Assembly (NCBI GenBank): GCA_002418705.1
Contig: DIEQ01000021.1
Span: 1-34,670, forward strand
Source of the DNA: Mageeibacillus sp. UBA5770
GTDB lineage: Bacteria > Bacillota_A > Clostridia > Saccharofermentanales > Saccharofermentanaceae
DNA: 34,670 bases
Direction of reading: 5' to 3'
Part shown: piece by piece, positions 23,150 through 31,192 of the stretch
How the letters are laid out: every line of letters begins with the position of its first letter
Numbering within the stretch: position 1 is the first letter of the stretch
Translations under genes and position numbers: made by a program
Notes under the pieces: generated by a model
Databases searched by the model: none
The model's input: only the letters and a program-made list of their open reading frames with translations
Told to the model about the DNA's origin: nothing

Positions 23150-23977
23150 TCAAATATACATATGATTTTGCGGATTTTCTATGCCGATAATTCTTTTGTT
23201 CATCTTAATCAAGTCATCTATTTTTCCAATGCAAGCCTCCACCGCATTACCTTTACATGCAGTTACACAATGATAACAGTGAATGCACTTAGCAAAGTCA
23301 ATACATGCAAAATCATGCAGGCTTATAGCCCCAACGGGACATTCCTTTTCGCACATTCCGCATTTTATACACTTTTCCTGTCTGATATTGATCTTCAACT
23401 CTCTCTTCTTCCCAATCAGGTGAGCGAGTGGATATAACAAATTGACTCGTTTTTTGTTGGGCGATACCATCTTGTACAGGCTCTTCCACGGAATGGGAGC
23501 AAATTCTTTTTCTTGCATTTCATAATAAAATCTTTGAATATACACTTCAGTACTCTCTGTTGGAAAGATCTCCTTGTGATGGAAGTGAGGTGCAGCAATC
23601 TTCATCGCACCAATGACAGGAATCTGCATAGTCTCAAATAAATGAGCGGTATTAATAAAGGCCTTGCCTGAAGTTATTCCTGAATAATTGAGATACATAA
23701 ATGATTTGAAACAGTACGTGTCACTACTTGTCATCATTTTCATAAATAATCTTCTTATCGGTTCAAGCATATCCATGTGATAGGCGGGCGACCCAAAGCC
23801 AACAATGTCAGCCTCCTTACAATTTTCAAGAATGGCAGGGAAGTTCTTCCTATACGCCTGGCTCCCAATATCCAACAGCTCAACAGAATGTCCATCTTTT
23901 TCCATAGCATTTCGTAAGACTTCCGATGTTCTTCTTGTCGTTCCATTCGGTGAAATGTAAATCAGTTTGAAATTCAT
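23150..23977 (-). CDS. EFR1 family ferredoxin (flavodoxin-like domain plus two 4Fe-4S clusters)
   Basis: A 275-residue protein. The N-terminal half is flavodoxin-like (KLIYISPNGTTRRTSEVL phosphate loop; IVGFGSPAYHMDMLEPIRRLF second loop). The C-terminal part has two ferredoxin motifs, CIKCGMCEKECPVGAI and CIHCYHCVTACKGNAV; in the second the final Cys-Pro is Cys-Lys. This domain order defines the EFR1 family of Clostridia. Likely role: intracellular electron transfer between iron-sulfur clusters and flavin; the partner is unknown. GAGGAT precedes the ATG. It heads an operon with the tetR gene. Confidence 0.9.
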   Translation of the reverse strand: MNFKLIYISPNGTTRRTSEVLRNAMEKDGHSVELLDIGSQAYRKNFPAILENCKEADIVGFGSPAYHMDMLEPIRRLFMKMMTSSDTYCFKSFMYLNYSGITSGKAFINTAHLFETMQIPVIGAMKIAAPHFHHKEIFPTESTEVYIQRFYYEMQEKEFAPIPWKSLYKMVSPNKKRVNLLYPLAHLIGKKRELKINIRQEKCIKCGMCEKECPVGAISLHDFACIDFAKCIHCYHCVTACKGNAVEACIGKIDDLIKMNKRIIGIENPQNHMYI

Positions 23978-24001
23978 ATCTGCATCCTCAATTCAGCTAA
24001 T

Positions 24002-24024
24002 AGTTTATACTTCGAGTATAAACT
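24002..24024. promoter_or_regulatory. Candidate TetR operator at the EFR1 promoter
   Basis: AGTTTATACT-TCG-AGTATAAACT, perfect 10-bp arms, overlapping the -10 box of the promoter at 24015-24042. Size and position fit the TetR protein encoded in the same operon. Confidence 0.7.
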
Positions 24025-24042
24025 CTTGGTATGAATTGTCAA
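24015..24042 (-). promoter_or_regulatory. Promoter of the EFR1-tetR operon
   Basis: On the minus strand TTGACA (24037-24042), 16-bp spacer, TATACT (24015-24020), about 40 bp before the EFR1 ATG. Confidence 0.75.
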
Positions 24043-24052
24043 TGGATTTGGG

Positions 24053-24183
24053 TTTTCTGGTGATTGCCTTCGGGCTTCGGCTGCTGCGCGCGCGCGATAT
24101 GGTTTTCTGTGGGCGTTCTTTTTAAGCACATTTGTAATTGCCGGCTCGTTGCAGTTTGTGCTGATTCCTTTTCTCGGAAGCGG
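24053..24183 (+). pseudogene. azlC: Decayed fragment of azlC
   Basis: About 130 bp aligning to 20286-20411 inside azlC, including an exact 32-bp match ending at 24181. It covers roughly AzlC residues 21-62. Small indels and substitutions break the frame: it reads LVIAFGLRLLRARDMVFCGRSF, then TAA. There is no start, no azlD and no ribosome site. It is a partial duplication of the azlC 5' region or the relic of a second azlC copy. Confidence 0.85.
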
Positions 24184-24231
24184 CAGATGACAGGGCGGAT
24201 AATCCGGTTGAGCCATAATTATAATTTCTAA

Positions 24232-24429
24232 CCTCAATATGAGGCGATCTCTTTATTGCTGAAAGCCCTCAAAGAGCAGAATATCACGCAGGAAGAATTG
24301 GCTCAAAGGATAGGAACGCAGAAGTCTAATATAAGCCGCTTTAAAAACGGTTCCTGCAATCCGAGCCTTGATTTTCTGGCTAAAATTGCTCGTGGTCTGG
24401 GCAAAGAAATCCATATAGAGCTTCGATAA
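24232..24429 (+). pseudogene. HigA-type XRE antitoxin, 5'-deleted
   Basis: The frame has no ATG (only a TTG at 24256 without a ribosome site), begins after a stop, and encodes LLKALKEQNITQEELAQRIG, then TQKSNISRFKNGSCNPSLDF, then LAKIARGLGKEIHIELR and TAA. This is the helix-turn-helix and exact C-terminal end of the HigA family (general form GK.L.IEL). The N-terminal 20-40 residues are missing. No toxin precedes it; the azlC fragment abuts it instead. Confidence 0.8.
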
Positions 24430-24558
24430 TATCAGGATCCGATTTCTCTTACCACTTCTCCGGTTCCGACTTCGTATCAGAACCAGAATAAGAATTCCAT
24501 TGCAGAACTCGTACCTTGTCACATCTTAAACTACGTATAAAGATGTCTTAACAATCTG

Positions 24559-25557
24559 TCAGCTTACCCGATTTCTTCCGTCTTGCTTTGATTGATAGAG
24601 CTTACTATCGGCTTTTTGCACCAGTAGCTGGGCGGTTTCTTCATTGTCATAACATACAACACCAGCACTGATGGTAAGCTCAATTCTGTTGCCATCGATT
24701 TGTAATGGATTCTGCTCAATAATCATGCGCAGACGTTCTGCAAAATCTCTGCCGGCTGACAGACTCGTATCAGGCAGAATAATAGCATATTCATCACCGC
24801 CATATCGAAAAGAAGTATCAGAGGATCTTGTATGAGCCGTTATAAGGCCGGCAATATATCGGATCGCGGCATCTCCAATTACATGTCCGAATGAATCATT
24901 AATTTCTTTAAAGAGATCTATATCGAGAATAACCAGACAAAAATCAGCAAAAAAACCGCCTGATCTTTTGCGGGAAAAAATCGCAATTGCTATTTCCAGC
25001 GAATCATAAAAGTGCCGATGGTTATATAATCCAGTTAATTCATCCGTAAGGGAAAGTGATTTTAGCTTTGTATTTGCAATAGATAGTTCCTCTTCGGCCC
25101 TTACAAGGTTTGTCATATCGCGAGAAAGGCCCCAGGTTCCGATGATTTTTCTATCTCTGTCAAATAGAGGGTACTTAGAGGTGGACATGCAAAGAAGATT
25201 GTTGGACGCGTTCATAGTCTGCTCCATCTTGTTGATTATAGGGATACCGGTTTTAATGATTTCGAGTTCATCATGACGCAGCCGATCCGCAACCTCCTTC
25301 GGGTAGAAGTCTTCATCACTTTTGCCGATAAGCTCCCGGGGATCACTCATTCCAAGACGGCGTGCATGAGCCTTGTTGTTCAGAAAGAATTTGGATTCGA
25401 GATCCTTAAAATAGATCATGTCATCTGAAGTGCTCATGAGCGTTTTAATGATCTCTGTATCTGATAACAGCTCAGCTGACTTATGTTCATGCGAAGGATC
25501 AAAGTCTGCATTCTTATTATTTTCATCTGAAATGTCAAAAGAGGCATCTTGATTCAT
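24559..25557 (-). CDS. PAS-GGDEF diguanylate cyclase
   Basis: A 332-residue protein. Residues about 30-155 are a PAS sensor domain (MSTSDDMIYFKDLESKFFLNNKA, then a GTWGLSRDMT end). Residues about 165-332 are a GGDEF domain: SLTDELTGLYNHRHF, DIDLFKEINDSFGH (metal/substrate) and the active site YGGDEYA, an accepted GGDEF variant. An RSSD I-site stands 5 residues before GGDEY, so product inhibition is expected. There is no membrane segment. It follows the HD-GYP gene by 48 bp; the pair makes and breaks cyclic-di-GMP. Confidence 0.93.
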   Translation of the reverse strand: MNQDASFDISDENNKNADFDPSHEHKSAELLSDTEIIKTLMSTSDDMIYFKDLESKFFLNNKAHARRLGMSDPRELIGKSDEDFYPKEVADRLRHDELEIIKTGIPIINKMEQTMNASNNLLCMSTSKYPLFDRDRKIIGTWGLSRDMTNLVRAEEELSIANTKLKSLSLTDELTGLYNHRHFYDSLEIAIAIFSRKRSGGFFADFCLVILDIDLFKEINDSFGHVIGDAAIRYIAGLITAHTRSSDTSFRYGGDEYAIILPDTSLSAGRDFAERLRMIIEQNPLQIDGNRIELTISAGVVCYDNEETAQLLVQKADSKLYQSKQDGRNRVS

Positions 25558-25605
25558 ATTTTTTCTCCTCGTCTTAGTTTGGATGTGAGGGATAATTGGG
25601 AATGA

Positions 25606-28203
25606 TTATTCAAATATGAAATTCTTCTCCCTGAGCAGCTTCAGGCAAGCATTAACTACAGCAGGGTCATAAAGGATGCCGCTATTTTGTGATATCTCCT
25701 CCATGGCAATCTCTATACCCAGAGCTGGTCGATAGGGACGGTGCGCAGCCATGGCTTCGACTACATCCGCCACGCCCAGGATGCGTGCTTCAACTAATAT
25801 GTCTTCCCCGGTTAGTCCACGGGGGTAGCCGGAACCGTCCATTCGTTCATGATGCTGCAGTATAACTGCAGCCACCGGCCAGGGGAATTCAATATCCCTG
25901 ACAATATCATAGCCGGCCTGTGAGTGGGCTTTGATCAAGGCAAACTCAATTTCAGATAATTTACCCGACCTATTCAATATTTCAATGGGTACATATATTT
26001 TCCCGACATCATGCAGATTGCCCATTACCGAGATTCCTTCGATCTGATCTTTTGACAATCCCATTTCTGCGGCAATCGCCGCAGCCAGTAAAGCAACTTT
26101 CCTTTGGTGCCCGGCGGTATAGGGATCCCGTATATCTGTCGTGTTACCCAACGAAGTTACGAACTGCATCAGGATATGCCGCATTTGCGTCAGACTTTTT
26201 TTGAGTTCTTCAGCCGTTTGCATCTTTTCGGTACGATTACGAAGGGACATGGTTGCATAGGCCAGATCATTAGCCATTTCGAGAATAAGTATCTCTTCCT
26301 CACTGTCAAATCGGTCGGTCTCACCCGAATATACACACAACACTCCAAAAGCCTTATTGTCCGCCATGAGAGGTATGGCCATTCCGGATTTGAACCCATG
26401 CCGTAAAGCATCTGTTAACCAGGGTCTAATCGAGTCATCTTTTCTGAAGTCTTGCAAGATCACCTGTTGTCCCGTTCGAATGGCGGTGGCAGCGGGTCCA
26501 TTCCCGCGTACCGGATCTTGCAGGGAGATGTTTAGCTTGGCGAGATAGCCATCCTCCTTCCCGGCTGAGGCAATAATTTTTACCGTCTGCTGCTGGTCCT
26601 CCTGTAGAAAACCCGCCCAGGCAAGGCTGTATCCTGTCGTTTCGACTAACTTCTGACAGACGTTCCTCACTAAATCTTCCTCTCTTTCTGCCTGGACCAT
26701 TGCCATATTGACGCCGCTGAGTGCTTTAAGGGCCCTGTCAAGGCGGTTGAATTCGGTAAAGTCAATAAAATTAACCACCGACCTATTGGTTCCGGAAATA
26801 ATATCGACGGCGACCAGACCATCTCTATAATTACCATGCCGGTCGACCAGCTGGGTTTGATATTTAAGAGGTACTGCAACAAGATTTAACAGACGCTTAT
26901 TATGATATTCCTGCATTGTTGCAACCTTACTGTCAGGGATAAAGTCGGTCCATTTTTTTCCGATCAGTTCTTCTCTGGTGTATCCCAATAACTTTTGACC
27001 TTCCTCATTAACATTGGTTATGGTCAGATCTTTATCGATTATGAGGGTCGCCGCTCCGGTGTTTTCAAAAATAGCCCGATAATAATTTTCTGATTCCCGA
27101 ATGCTCATAACATATTTCTTGCGTTGCAGGGCAGTGGCAATAATTTGTGCCACCAATTCCAGAGTGTACGTATTCATTTCTGACCAATTTTTCCGCTTCT
27201 TTACTGAATCAAATCCCAAAAAACCAATCAGATTACCCTCATATGTTATTGGAACTGCCAGCAGCGACTGGATGGCCTGTGCTTGCAGGATTTCTTTTTC
27301 AAGTTGTGCTTCGGGAGGCAAATCGTCCGCCAGCGGCACATTAATATTTTCAAAGCGTCTTAATTTATCCATCCACCAGGGGAATGTATCCACCGGTAGA
27401 TTTTGCAGACTCGCGATTTGCGATTGAATACCTTCTGAACACCATTCGTGAGTATTATTTACCGTCAATCCGTCAACTGAAAGCTCGAAAATATAACTGC
27501 GGTCATTTTCGTCAAATTCACCAATTATTCGCAGTGTGGTATTGATCACATCATCAATATCCTCAGCCACAACACAAGAGAATTGCCTTAATATTTTCAG
27601 GAGAATAGCTTGGGATTTCACCTGATGTAATATCTCTTTTTCGGTTTGTTTACGTTCGGTGATATTTCTAATTATACTTAAAAAAATACGGTCGCCCTTC
27701 ATTGTTGTGACTTGGGAACTCGCCTCTATCGGGAAGGCGCTTCCATCCTTCCTGAAGTGGTAACCTTCAAGTAGGATGCTGTGTTCATTTGCCTGATTCA
27801 GCTGCTCCTTTACCAGTCTGACGCTATCTTGTTTGCGCAGATCAAAGATAGTCATCCCGAGTAACTCTCCATGTGAAAAGCCGTACTCTTTCACTGCAGC
27901 TTCATTCGCCTCGACAATTTGACCATCACTATGGCGGATATATAGTATGATGTCGTGGCTATTGGCAAATAGGAACGCATACCTGTCCTTTAACTCCCGG
28001 GTATTTATGCTTTCGATAATGTCAGTATCTGAACCGGTTATCGATGGATCTTCCAGGGGTGCTGCCGTGTCTCCGGACAACACGGAATGCGTCGATTCAG
28101 GGACCTTGTCCACTGATGAATCTGTCAGAACAATTTTCTTTCCGCATGCTAAGCAGAATATGGATTGATTTGTGACGCCCTTGCCACAGAATTTGCATAC
28201 CAT
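25606..28203 (-). CDS. Zinc-ribbon PAS-GAF-PAS-GAF HD-GYP cyclic-di-GMP phosphodiesterase
   Basis: An 865-residue cytoplasmic sensor enzyme. Residues 1-25 (CKFCGKGVTNQSIFCLACGK) are a CxxC...CxxC zinc ribbon. PAS domains lie at about 65-185 and 370-490, GAF domains at about 200-355 and 500-650. The HD-GYP domain (about 675-865) has HRKVALLAAAIA..., MGNLHDVGKIYVP (HD), ILQHHERMDGSGYPRG (HH and GYP) and ILGVADVVEAM. All metal ligands expected for cyclic-di-GMP hydrolysis are visible. The upstream leader has four 10-bp repeats, each with a Shine-Dalgarno core. The GGDEF gene downstream is probably in the same operon. Confidence 0.93.
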   Translation of the reverse strand: MVCKFCGKGVTNQSIFCLACGKKIVLTDSSVDKVPESTHSVLSGDTAAPLEDPSITGSDTDIIESINTRELKDRYAFLFANSHDIILYIRHSDGQIVEANEAAVKEYGFSHGELLGMTIFDLRKQDSVRLVKEQLNQANEHSILLEGYHFRKDGSAFPIEASSQVTTMKGDRIFLSIIRNITERKQTEKEILHQVKSQAILLKILRQFSCVVAEDIDDVINTTLRIIGEFDENDRSYIFELSVDGLTVNNTHEWCSEGIQSQIASLQNLPVDTFPWWMDKLRRFENINVPLADDLPPEAQLEKEILQAQAIQSLLAVPITYEGNLIGFLGFDSVKKRKNWSEMNTYTLELVAQIIATALQRKKYVMSIRESENYYRAIFENTGAATLIIDKDLTITNVNEEGQKLLGYTREELIGKKWTDFIPDSKVATMQEYHNKRLLNLVAVPLKYQTQLVDRHGNYRDGLVAVDIISGTNRSVVNFIDFTEFNRLDRALKALSGVNMAMVQAEREEDLVRNVCQKLVETTGYSLAWAGFLQEDQQQTVKIIASAGKEDGYLAKLNISLQDPVRGNGPAATAIRTGQQVILQDFRKDDSIRPWLTDALRHGFKSGMAIPLMADNKAFGVLCVYSGETDRFDSEEEILILEMANDLAYATMSLRNRTEKMQTAEELKKSLTQMRHILMQFVTSLGNTTDIRDPYTAGHQRKVALLAAAIAAEMGLSKDQIEGISVMGNLHDVGKIYVPIEILNRSGKLSEIEFALIKAHSQAGYDIVRDIEFPWPVAAVILQHHERMDGSGYPRGLTGEDILVEARILGVADVVEAMAAHRPYRPALGIEIAMEEISQNSGILYDPAVVNACLKLLREKNFIFE

Positions 28204-28208
28204 AATAT

Positions 28209-28248
28209 GTTCTCCGCTATTCTCCGCTATTCTCCGCTATCCTCCGCT
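28209..28248 (-). repeat. Four tandem 10-bp repeats, each carrying a Shine-Dalgarno core
   Basis: On the coding (minus) strand the unit is about AGCGGAGAAT, repeated three times, plus a variant unit (AGCGGAGGAT) at the far end. The GGAGA nearest the ATG lies 7 nt away; the others are 10, 20 and 30 nt further. Gain or loss of a unit would change the number of ribosome sites, not the reading frame. Confidence 0.9.
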
Positions 28249-28280
28249 TCAACAAGAAGATTTGATTTCTTAATATCTTT

Positions 28281-28309
28281 AATATGTATCCCTAAAAAGA
28301 AATTGTCAA
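28281..28309 (-). promoter_or_regulatory. Candidate promoter of the HD-GYP/GGDEF operon
   Basis: On the minus strand TTGACA (28304-28309), 17 bp, CATATT (28281-28286). A start near 28274 would give a leader of about 70 nt that includes the tandem repeats. Confidence 0.55.
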
Positions 28310-28361
28310 TATGAATCTTCTAAAACAGAATTTGTAATAAGATGTGCATGCAGTCCGATAT

Positions 28362-28973
28362 TCACATGATGTTTCTGATTTTTCTGACGCTGCACGGCGT
28401 GTAACCTGTGGGGTGCAGCGTACCGATCTTCATTCCAAGGGCTGCGGCCAGTTCGTCGGGCGTGTAGATGTTCTTTTCGCGCTGGACAGCCATCAGGACG
28501 TTGGCGCAGGCAAGTGCATCTTCCTGGGCGTTATGATGAGAGAATTTGAATGACAGGAAGTCGGATACCGTGTTGAGCTTGTGGTTTGCCAGATGCTGCC
28601 ATGTCTTCCTGGCCGCCTTGTATGTGCAGATGTACCGGGCGCTGGGATATTCCATGCAGTATGCATCGAGTACGTGGCGCAGTGCGGACATGTCGAACTG
28701 GGCGTTGTGGGCGGCGATGACTGTGCCGCTGATTCGGGGAAGGATCTCGGATTCATACAGCTTGTCCCATGTGTCGGCATCCCGGACCATCGCCGGGGTG
28801 ATGCCGTGGATTGTGATGTTGAACGGATCAAAATAGCTGTAGCTGTCGTGCGGGCGGACGAGCCAGTACTTCTTCTCGATGACCGTATCATCTTCCACGA
28901 CAGCGAGGCCGACCGCACAGATGCTGCCGACGTAGCTGTTGGCTGTCTCAAAATCGATAGCTGTAAATCTCAT
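28362..28973 (-). CDS. DEDDh 3'-5' exonuclease (DnaQ-like)
   Basis: A 203-residue exonuclease. FTAIDFETANSYVGSICAVGL is ExoI (D-x-E), VIAAHNAQFDMSAL ExoII and HHNAQEDALACANVLM ExoIII (H...D), with NITIHGITPAMV between I and II, as in PolC-epsilon-like proteins. It matches the N-terminal half of the 15753-17117 protein, without the middle repeats or BRCT domain; a shorter C-terminal tail (GTLHPTGYTP) replaces them. The ATG at 28973 is chosen over 28994 because AGAGGA precedes it and the protein then begins at the first strand. The SGNH gene upstream ends at 28987, so the two are coupled. Confidence 0.9.
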   Translation of the reverse strand: MRFTAIDFETANSYVGSICAVGLAVVEDDTVIEKKYWLVRPHDSYSYFDPFNITIHGITPAMVRDADTWDKLYESEILPRISGTVIAAHNAQFDMSALRHVLDAYCMEYPSARYICTYKAARKTWQHLANHKLNTVSDFLSFKFSHHNAQEDALACANVLMAVQREKNIYTPDELAAALGMKIGTLHPTGYTPCSVRKIRNIM

Positions 28974-28986
28974 TGCGGTCCTCTTT

Positions 28987-29697
28987 TCAATCAATATATT
29001 TGCTGATCAGTCCGGCAAGGCCCCTCGCTGACAATTCATTCAAGTGACATCCGTCGACCGTTAGCGCCAGGCCTCTTTTTTTACAAACGGTTTCAGAAAA
29101 TGGCATGACTGTTGTTATCATTATATCGCGAAGTACGCCCGCGGGAGACTTTTCATCCGTTGTCAGAAAATAAGAGCCTTCATTTTGCTGAAGGGCTTTC
29201 TGCTCCAGCTGCCATTTGCGAAAATCAACAAACGGGATATTTTCGCGGCGGCAGATCGCCTCAATCTCGAGGTTGTATTTTGCACAGGCGGAATCAAGGT
29301 CAAGTGTCGTACATTCCAGACAGGGTAGCCCGAAAACGATGATGTTCGCGGTTATCCCCTGCACATATGCGATGAGCTGTTCGTACTTCTCCCTGAATTC
29401 GGTGATGTCGCTGCAAGGAATGCTGCCCCTTCTTATATGCGCTTTGGTGAGCATCTGCCAGGACGGGGAGCAGACAGCAAAGTGCGGCAGCAGTATGTCG
29501 TTCGTGCCGATGCCGATGATCACAATATCTTCAGCCGGAAGCTTGCTCTTCAGCGTGTTTAGCAGGCGTTTTGTGACACCGATCAGCGTGTCGCCGCCGA
29601 GGCCGCAATTAATATGAGGCCCTTTGCCGGCAAGGTATTTGACATAGGTGATACCCGGTCTTCCCTCTGTCAGGCTGTCTCCAAAACAATAAATCAT
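28987..29697 (-). CDS. SGNH/GDSL family hydrolase
   Basis: A 236-residue protein. Block I IYCFGDSLTEG holds the nucleophilic Ser, GLGGDT the block II Gly, IIGIGTNDILL the block III GxND Asn, and VDGCHLNELSARGLA the block V DxxH. All four catalytic/oxyanion elements are present. There is no signal peptide, so it should be an intracellular esterase or lipase-like enzyme. AAGGAG is 11 nt before the ATG, a long spacing. The exonuclease gene starts about 13 bp after its stop. Confidence 0.92.
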   Translation of the reverse strand: MIYCFGDSLTEGRPGITYVKYLAGKGPHINCGLGGDTLIGVTKRLLNTLKSKLPAEDIVIIGIGTNDILLPHFAVCSPSWQMLTKAHIRRGSIPCSDITEFREKYEQLIAYVQGITANIIVFGLPCLECTTLDLDSACAKYNLEIEAICRRENIPFVDFRKWQLEQKALQQNEGSYFLTTDEKSPAGVLRDIMITTVMPFSETVCKKRGLALTVDGCHLNELSARGLAGLISKYID

Positions 29698-30132
29698 GTG
29701 TGGTCAGTCTCCTTGCTCAGGTGCGCTATGCTGCCGATTGCAGTGAGACACACTATTTCGTTGGAACTTTTGTCATTTTGATACACTTTTTCGTTGGAAC
29801 TTTCGTGTTATAAACACACTTTTCCGAAGATACTTATGGCGCGCTGATGCGCTGCAGTACAGCTTCCGTTTCATTCTACCACTGCGAAGCCAGGGCGAAC
29901 GAATTTCGGAAGGAGTCGGACTCGCGGATTACCGCATATTGTCCGAGGCATCATTTTCCCAGCGCTCATTTTCATGTATTTTCCTGTGACTTTACATGAT
30001 AAAATAGAGGTGTTTGTTTATAAGATTCCACGCTTCGGCAGTGTCCGATATTTTTCTAAAAAGCTGAGTATGATGTTTTTCAAAATGATGACAGCGGCTA
30101 TTTTGCCTCTCACGAAAGAAGGTTGACGCAAT
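29698..30132. other. Intergenic region between the SGNH and MBL-fold genes
   Basis: 435 bp with no convincing gene on either strand. The left part holds the 33-bp-period repeat listed separately; the middle (29830-29990) is GC-richer and may be decayed coding sequence; the right part is AT-rich and should hold the MBL-gene promoter, with a TGATAAAAT element near 29996-30004. Confidence 0.5.
29748..29836. repeat. Tandem repeat with exact 33-bp period
   Basis: CACT-TTTCG elements begin at 29751, 29784 and 29817, exactly 33 bp apart. The first two units share TTTCGTTGGAACTTT; the third is degenerate (CACTTTTCCGAAGATACTT). Multiple short repeats of this layout are seen at ends of some IS21-like elements, but no transposase gene is near, so that link is only a guess. 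Confidence 0.75.
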
Positions 30133-30897
30133 ATGTATTTTGTGGAAAAGCTTGAATCATCGAAGCCCAGACCCGGCCAGGTTGCTCTTTTCTGGCTTGG
30201 ACAAGCCAGTTTTCTGATCAAAAACAGCAGGGGCGAAGTCCTTGCCCTTGACCCTTATTTATCAGATATGGTCGAAAGAATGGATGGCTTGAAGCGCCTG
30301 ATGATGCCGGTCATGGAGCCGGAAGAGCTCAACGCCGATGTCATACTTGTGACGCACTGCCACGGGGATCATCTCGATCTTGACAGCTTCCCGGCCATGG
30401 TGAAGCCCGGCACGGAAGTCCTCCTGTGCCCCTGTTCATATAAGGAATGCCAGCGGATCGGTATCCCGGAAGCGCAGATGTCTGTAGCAGAAATCGGTAT
30501 GATCCGTAATATGAAGGGATTCACTGTCGAGCCTGTTTTCGCATATCACGGCGACAGTGCGCCGGATGCTGTCGGGTATATTGTCGAGACCGAAGGGATC
30601 AAGATTTACTTCACCGGGGACACAAGTTACCAGGCGAACCGCATGGAGCATGCCGCGGCTCACGATATCGACATCCTGATCGTTCCCATCAACGGGGAGT
30701 ACGGCAATATGTCTGAATGCGATGCGGCGATGCTCGCTGCTCAGGTCCGCGCCAAGCTCACAATCCCGAGTCATTTCTGGCTTTTCGCGCGCCACAAGGG
30801 CAACCCGTATGATTTCGAGCTTGAGATGAAAGCCAATGTCCCGGAATGTAAGAGCTACACCATGTGCCAGGGCGAATGCCTGTACTATCCGGCATAG
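30133..30897 (+). CDS. Metallo-beta-lactamase-fold hydrolase, UlaG-like
   Basis: A 254-residue protein. LFWLGQASFLIKN and LALDPYLSD are the first strands of the UlaG-like MBL fold, VILVTHCHGDHLD the HxHxDH metal site, VFAYHGD the next His, YFTGDTSY the bridging Asp and IPSHFWLFARH the last His. A complete two-metal site is expected. Relatives include L-ascorbate-6-phosphate lactonase, but substrates vary, so I do not name one. AAGAAGG precedes the ATG. It stands alone, with a small hairpin after its stop. Confidence 0.92.
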   Translation: MYFVEKLESSKPRPGQVALFWLGQASFLIKNSRGEVLALDPYLSDMVERMDGLKRLMMPVMEPEELNADVILVTHCHGDHLDLDSFPAMVKPGTEVLLCPCSYKECQRIGIPEAQMSVAEIGMIRNMKGFTVEPVFAYHGDSAPDAVGYIVETEGIKIYFTGDTSYQANRMEHAAAHDIDILIVPINGEYGNMSECDAAMLAAQVRAKLTIPSHFWLFARHKGNPYDFELEMKANVPECKSYTMCQGECLYYPA

Positions 30898-30921
30898 CAG
30901 CGATTGACCTATTCTGATTCC

Positions 30922-30937
30922 GCAGGATTCGTCCTGC
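30922..30937 (+). terminator. Weak hairpin after the MBL-fold gene
   Basis: GCAGGA-TTCG-TCCTGC, a 6-bp stem with a stable UUCG loop, 25 bp after the stop, followed by a pyrimidine-rich but not T-only tract (CTTCTTC). A weak terminator or an RNA-end hairpin. Confidence 0.4.
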
Positions 30938-30974
30938 CTTCTTCAACCATTTCGCCGCTTCCCGCGGAGCTTCT

Positions 30975-31139
30975 TCATCTGCCCTTTTTTCGCTGCTTTA
31001 CGGCCTCGGACAGCAGGTATTCGATCTGTCCGTTGATGGATCGGAAATCGTCTTCGGCCCAGGCAGCGAGGTCTTGCCAGAGAGAGGGAGACAGGCGAAG
31101 CAGCAATTGCTTTTTACCGGTATCTTTGTTATCCGCCAT
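30975..31139 (-). CDS. Small ribbon-helix-helix (Arc-like) DNA-binding protein
   Basis: A 54-residue protein beginning MADNKDTGKKQLLLRLSPSL; the QLLLRLSPSLWQDLAAWAEDDFRSINGQIEYLLSEAVKQR segment has the beta-strand, helix, turn (SIN) and helix of Arc/MetJ proteins. The ATG at 31139 is chosen because AGAGGTG precedes it; the open frame runs on to 31244 but that part is not protein-like. It begins 53 bp after the SPFH gene stop on the same strand. The palindrome at the operon's promoter (32299-32315) is a natural candidate target. Confidence 0.8.
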   Translation of the reverse strand: MADNKDTGKKQLLLRLSPSLWQDLAAWAEDDFRSINGQIEYLLSEAVKQRKKGR

Positions 31140-31192
31140 TGATTCGCACCTCTTCTCTGTCAGTGTTATGTCGTGGCTCCATACAGAGCATT

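Noticed and set aside
24510..24552. Inverted repeat ACATCTT...AAGATGT as a terminator for the GGDEF gene
   Set aside because: Short 7-bp arms, AT-rich, and no T-tract after it on the minus strand.
28209..28248. CRISPR array
   Set aside because: Units are only 10 bp, directly abutting, with no spacers; no cas genes are present anywhere in the window.
28493..28951. 152-codon minus-strand frame
   Set aside because: Out-of-frame shadow of the DEDDh exonuclease gene; Ser/Thr/Pro-rich nonsense composition.
28581..29006. 141-codon plus-strand frame
   Set aside because: Antisense to the exonuclease gene; no ribosome site.
29748..29836. CRISPR array or confirmed insertion-sequence end
   Set aside because: Two good units and a degenerate third cannot support an array, and no transposase gene or target duplication is visible.
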